Below, piece after piece: positions 63,336 to 64,000 of a stretch of DNA of 64,000 nucleotides. The position numbers and the translations under genes were made by a program. Numbering within the stretch: the first letter of the stretch is position 1; each line of letters begins with the position of its first letter. Origin of the DNA: Mycolicibacterium sediminis (GTDB taxonomy: Bacteria > Actinomycetota > Actinomycetes > Mycobacteriales > Mycobacteriaceae); NCBI RefSeq assembly GCF_010731735.1, contig NZ_AP022588.1:2604001-2668000 (forward strand). Reading direction: 5' to 3'. The notes under the pieces were generated by a model, which was given only the letters and a program-made list of their open reading frames with translations, was not told the DNA's origin and did not search any database.

Positions 63336-64000
63336 GTGAAGTACGGGCCGGGCTGGGAACCGCGGGCCGTCGACTGGTCGTCGACGCGCGGCCGGATCCT
63401 GCTGTCGGCGTCGGTGCTGTTCGCCCAGCGGGGATACTTCGGTACGTCGACGCGTGACATCGCCGAGGCGGTCGCGATCCGTCAGCCCTCGCTGTTCCAC
63501 CACTTCCAGGCGAAGCACGAGATCTTCCGTGCGCTGGTCGAACTCGACCTCGGCCCATCGATCGACCGGATGAACCAGCGCCTCGCCGAAGAGTCGAACT
63601 GGGCCGAGAAGCTGCACCTGGCAATCGCCTGGGACGTTCACGAGTTCCTGGTCCAGCCGTTCGACGCGCGCGGCCTGTACCAGGATGCGGTGCTCGGTCT
63701 CGCCGAGTTCGAGGCCGAGCGCGAGGCCATCGCGCTGTTCCACCGACAGGTCGAGAGCGTCGTCGACGGCGGCCATCGCGCAGGTGAATTCGTGTCCTTC
63801 GAGCCGAGTTTCGTGCAACGGGCGATCAACGGCGTGCTGTTCGAGACGCTCCGGGAGCAGGGTGGCCCGTCCGGGCGGGTCCGGCGCGAGCGTCCGCTGC
63901 AGGCGGCGGACTTCGTCGTGCGGTCCCTCCTCGTGGACCAGGTCCGGCTGGCCGACGTCCGCGAGGCGACCCGGGGGCGCCTCGGCGATCTCGAATCGAG
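63336..64000 (+). CDS. TetR-family regulator, 3' end beyond window
   Basis: An open frame from GTG 63336 continues to the window edge (221 codons seen). The N-terminal helix-turn-helix reads STRGRILLSASVLFAQRGYF, then TSTRDIAEAVAIRQPSLFHH and FQAKHEIFRALV, a standard TetR DNA-binding domain at about residues 16-65. The rest is an all-helical ligand domain. It follows hyuB by 22 bases, so it may be the local repressor of the hyuAB operon; the divergent operon carries its own LuxR-SBP regulator. No stop codon is present in the window. Confidence 0.85.
   Translation, partial: MKYGPGWEPRAVDWSSTRGRILLSASVLFAQRGYFGTSTRDIAEAVAIRQPSLFHHFQAKHEIFRALVELDLGPSIDRMNQRLAEESNWAEKLHLAIAWDVHEFLVQPFDARGLYQDAVLGLAEFEAEREAIALFHRQVESVVDGGHRAGEFVSFEPSFVQRAINGVLFETLREQGGPSGRVRRERPLQAADFVVRSLLVDQVRLADVREATRGRLGDLES

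Overview
The window is high-GC, gene-dense, actinobacterial DNA. Gene content and order point to a Mycobacterium/Mycolicibacterium chromosome. From about 4.8 to 37 kb the order matches the Mycobacterium tuberculosis segment Rv3370c to Rv3329: dnaE2, nitroreductase, trmL/spoU, the four-gene NIT-kinase/roadblock/DUF742/GTPase set, mfpA, an Rv3359-like flavin oxidoreductase, folD, DUF3017, a methyltransferase, metX, metY, an isocitrate dehydrogenase, an alpha/beta hydrolase, trpS, yhjD, dacB1 and the Rv3329-type aminotransferase. The synteny comes from memory of that genome, not from an alignment. GTG and TTG starts, 4-base start/stop overlaps and -10 hexamers ending 6-7 bases before a start codon (leaderless messages) are all frequent.

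Layout. 0-4.8 kb: a minus-strand group (DUF899, SRPBCC, SDR, DUF222/HNH), a secreted histidine phosphatase, a hairpin-rich divergent gap and a RibD-C/DHFR-like protein. 4.8-9.4 kb: the SOS mutagenesis polymerase DnaE2 behind a perfect LexA box, a nitroreductase and TrmL. 9.6-14.2 kb: a tight operon in which a membrane sensor kinase, its roadblock, DUF742 and GTPase partners run into the gyrase-protecting pentapeptide protein MfpA. 14.2-21.6 kb: an Rv1747-type FHA ABC exporter, an OYE-family oxidoreductase, folD-DUF3017, and a TetR plus FAD-monooxygenase pair with tandem operators. 21.5-27.4 kb: metY-metX-methyltransferase behind a SAM-IV riboswitch and a five-codon leader ORF, divergent from a monomeric isocitrate dehydrogenase. 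28.3-29.1 kb: an 86-bp tandem repeat array, a (GCAATC)6 microsatellite and a frameshifted small gene. 29.1-34.3 kb: exonuclease III, a secreted lipase, trpS, yhjD and dacB. 34.5-41.4 kb: an Lrp-aminotransferase-SMP30 operon divergent from an aldehyde dehydrogenase, Eis-like acetyltransferase and flavin amine oxidase operon, which together look like amine or polyamine catabolism.

41.5-64 kb looks accessory and catabolic, with two modules. The first is a TetR regulator and a 30-bp perfect palindrome controlling a CocE/NonD serine hydrolase followed by a complete Dpp/Opp-type importer. The second is a minus-strand run of ten genes: cyclic-imide-hydrolase-like deacetylase, two SDRs, C45 acyltransferase-like hydrolase, a LuxR-type regulator fused to a periplasmic-binding-protein domain, then LivJ, G, F, H and M. 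It is divergent from hyuA-hyuB and a TetR gene that runs off the window. Inference: the second module senses, imports and opens a cyclic amide, imide or lactam. Its livG carries an in-frame TGA at codon 14, so the importer may be impaired.

The most unusual items are the LuxR-SBP fusion regulator beside its paralogous transporter protein, the 86-bp array whose units form frame-stepping overlapping mini-ORFs, and the riboswitch plus Cys-containing leader ORF before metY. No tRNA, rRNA, CRISPR array, insertion sequence or prophage was recognised.
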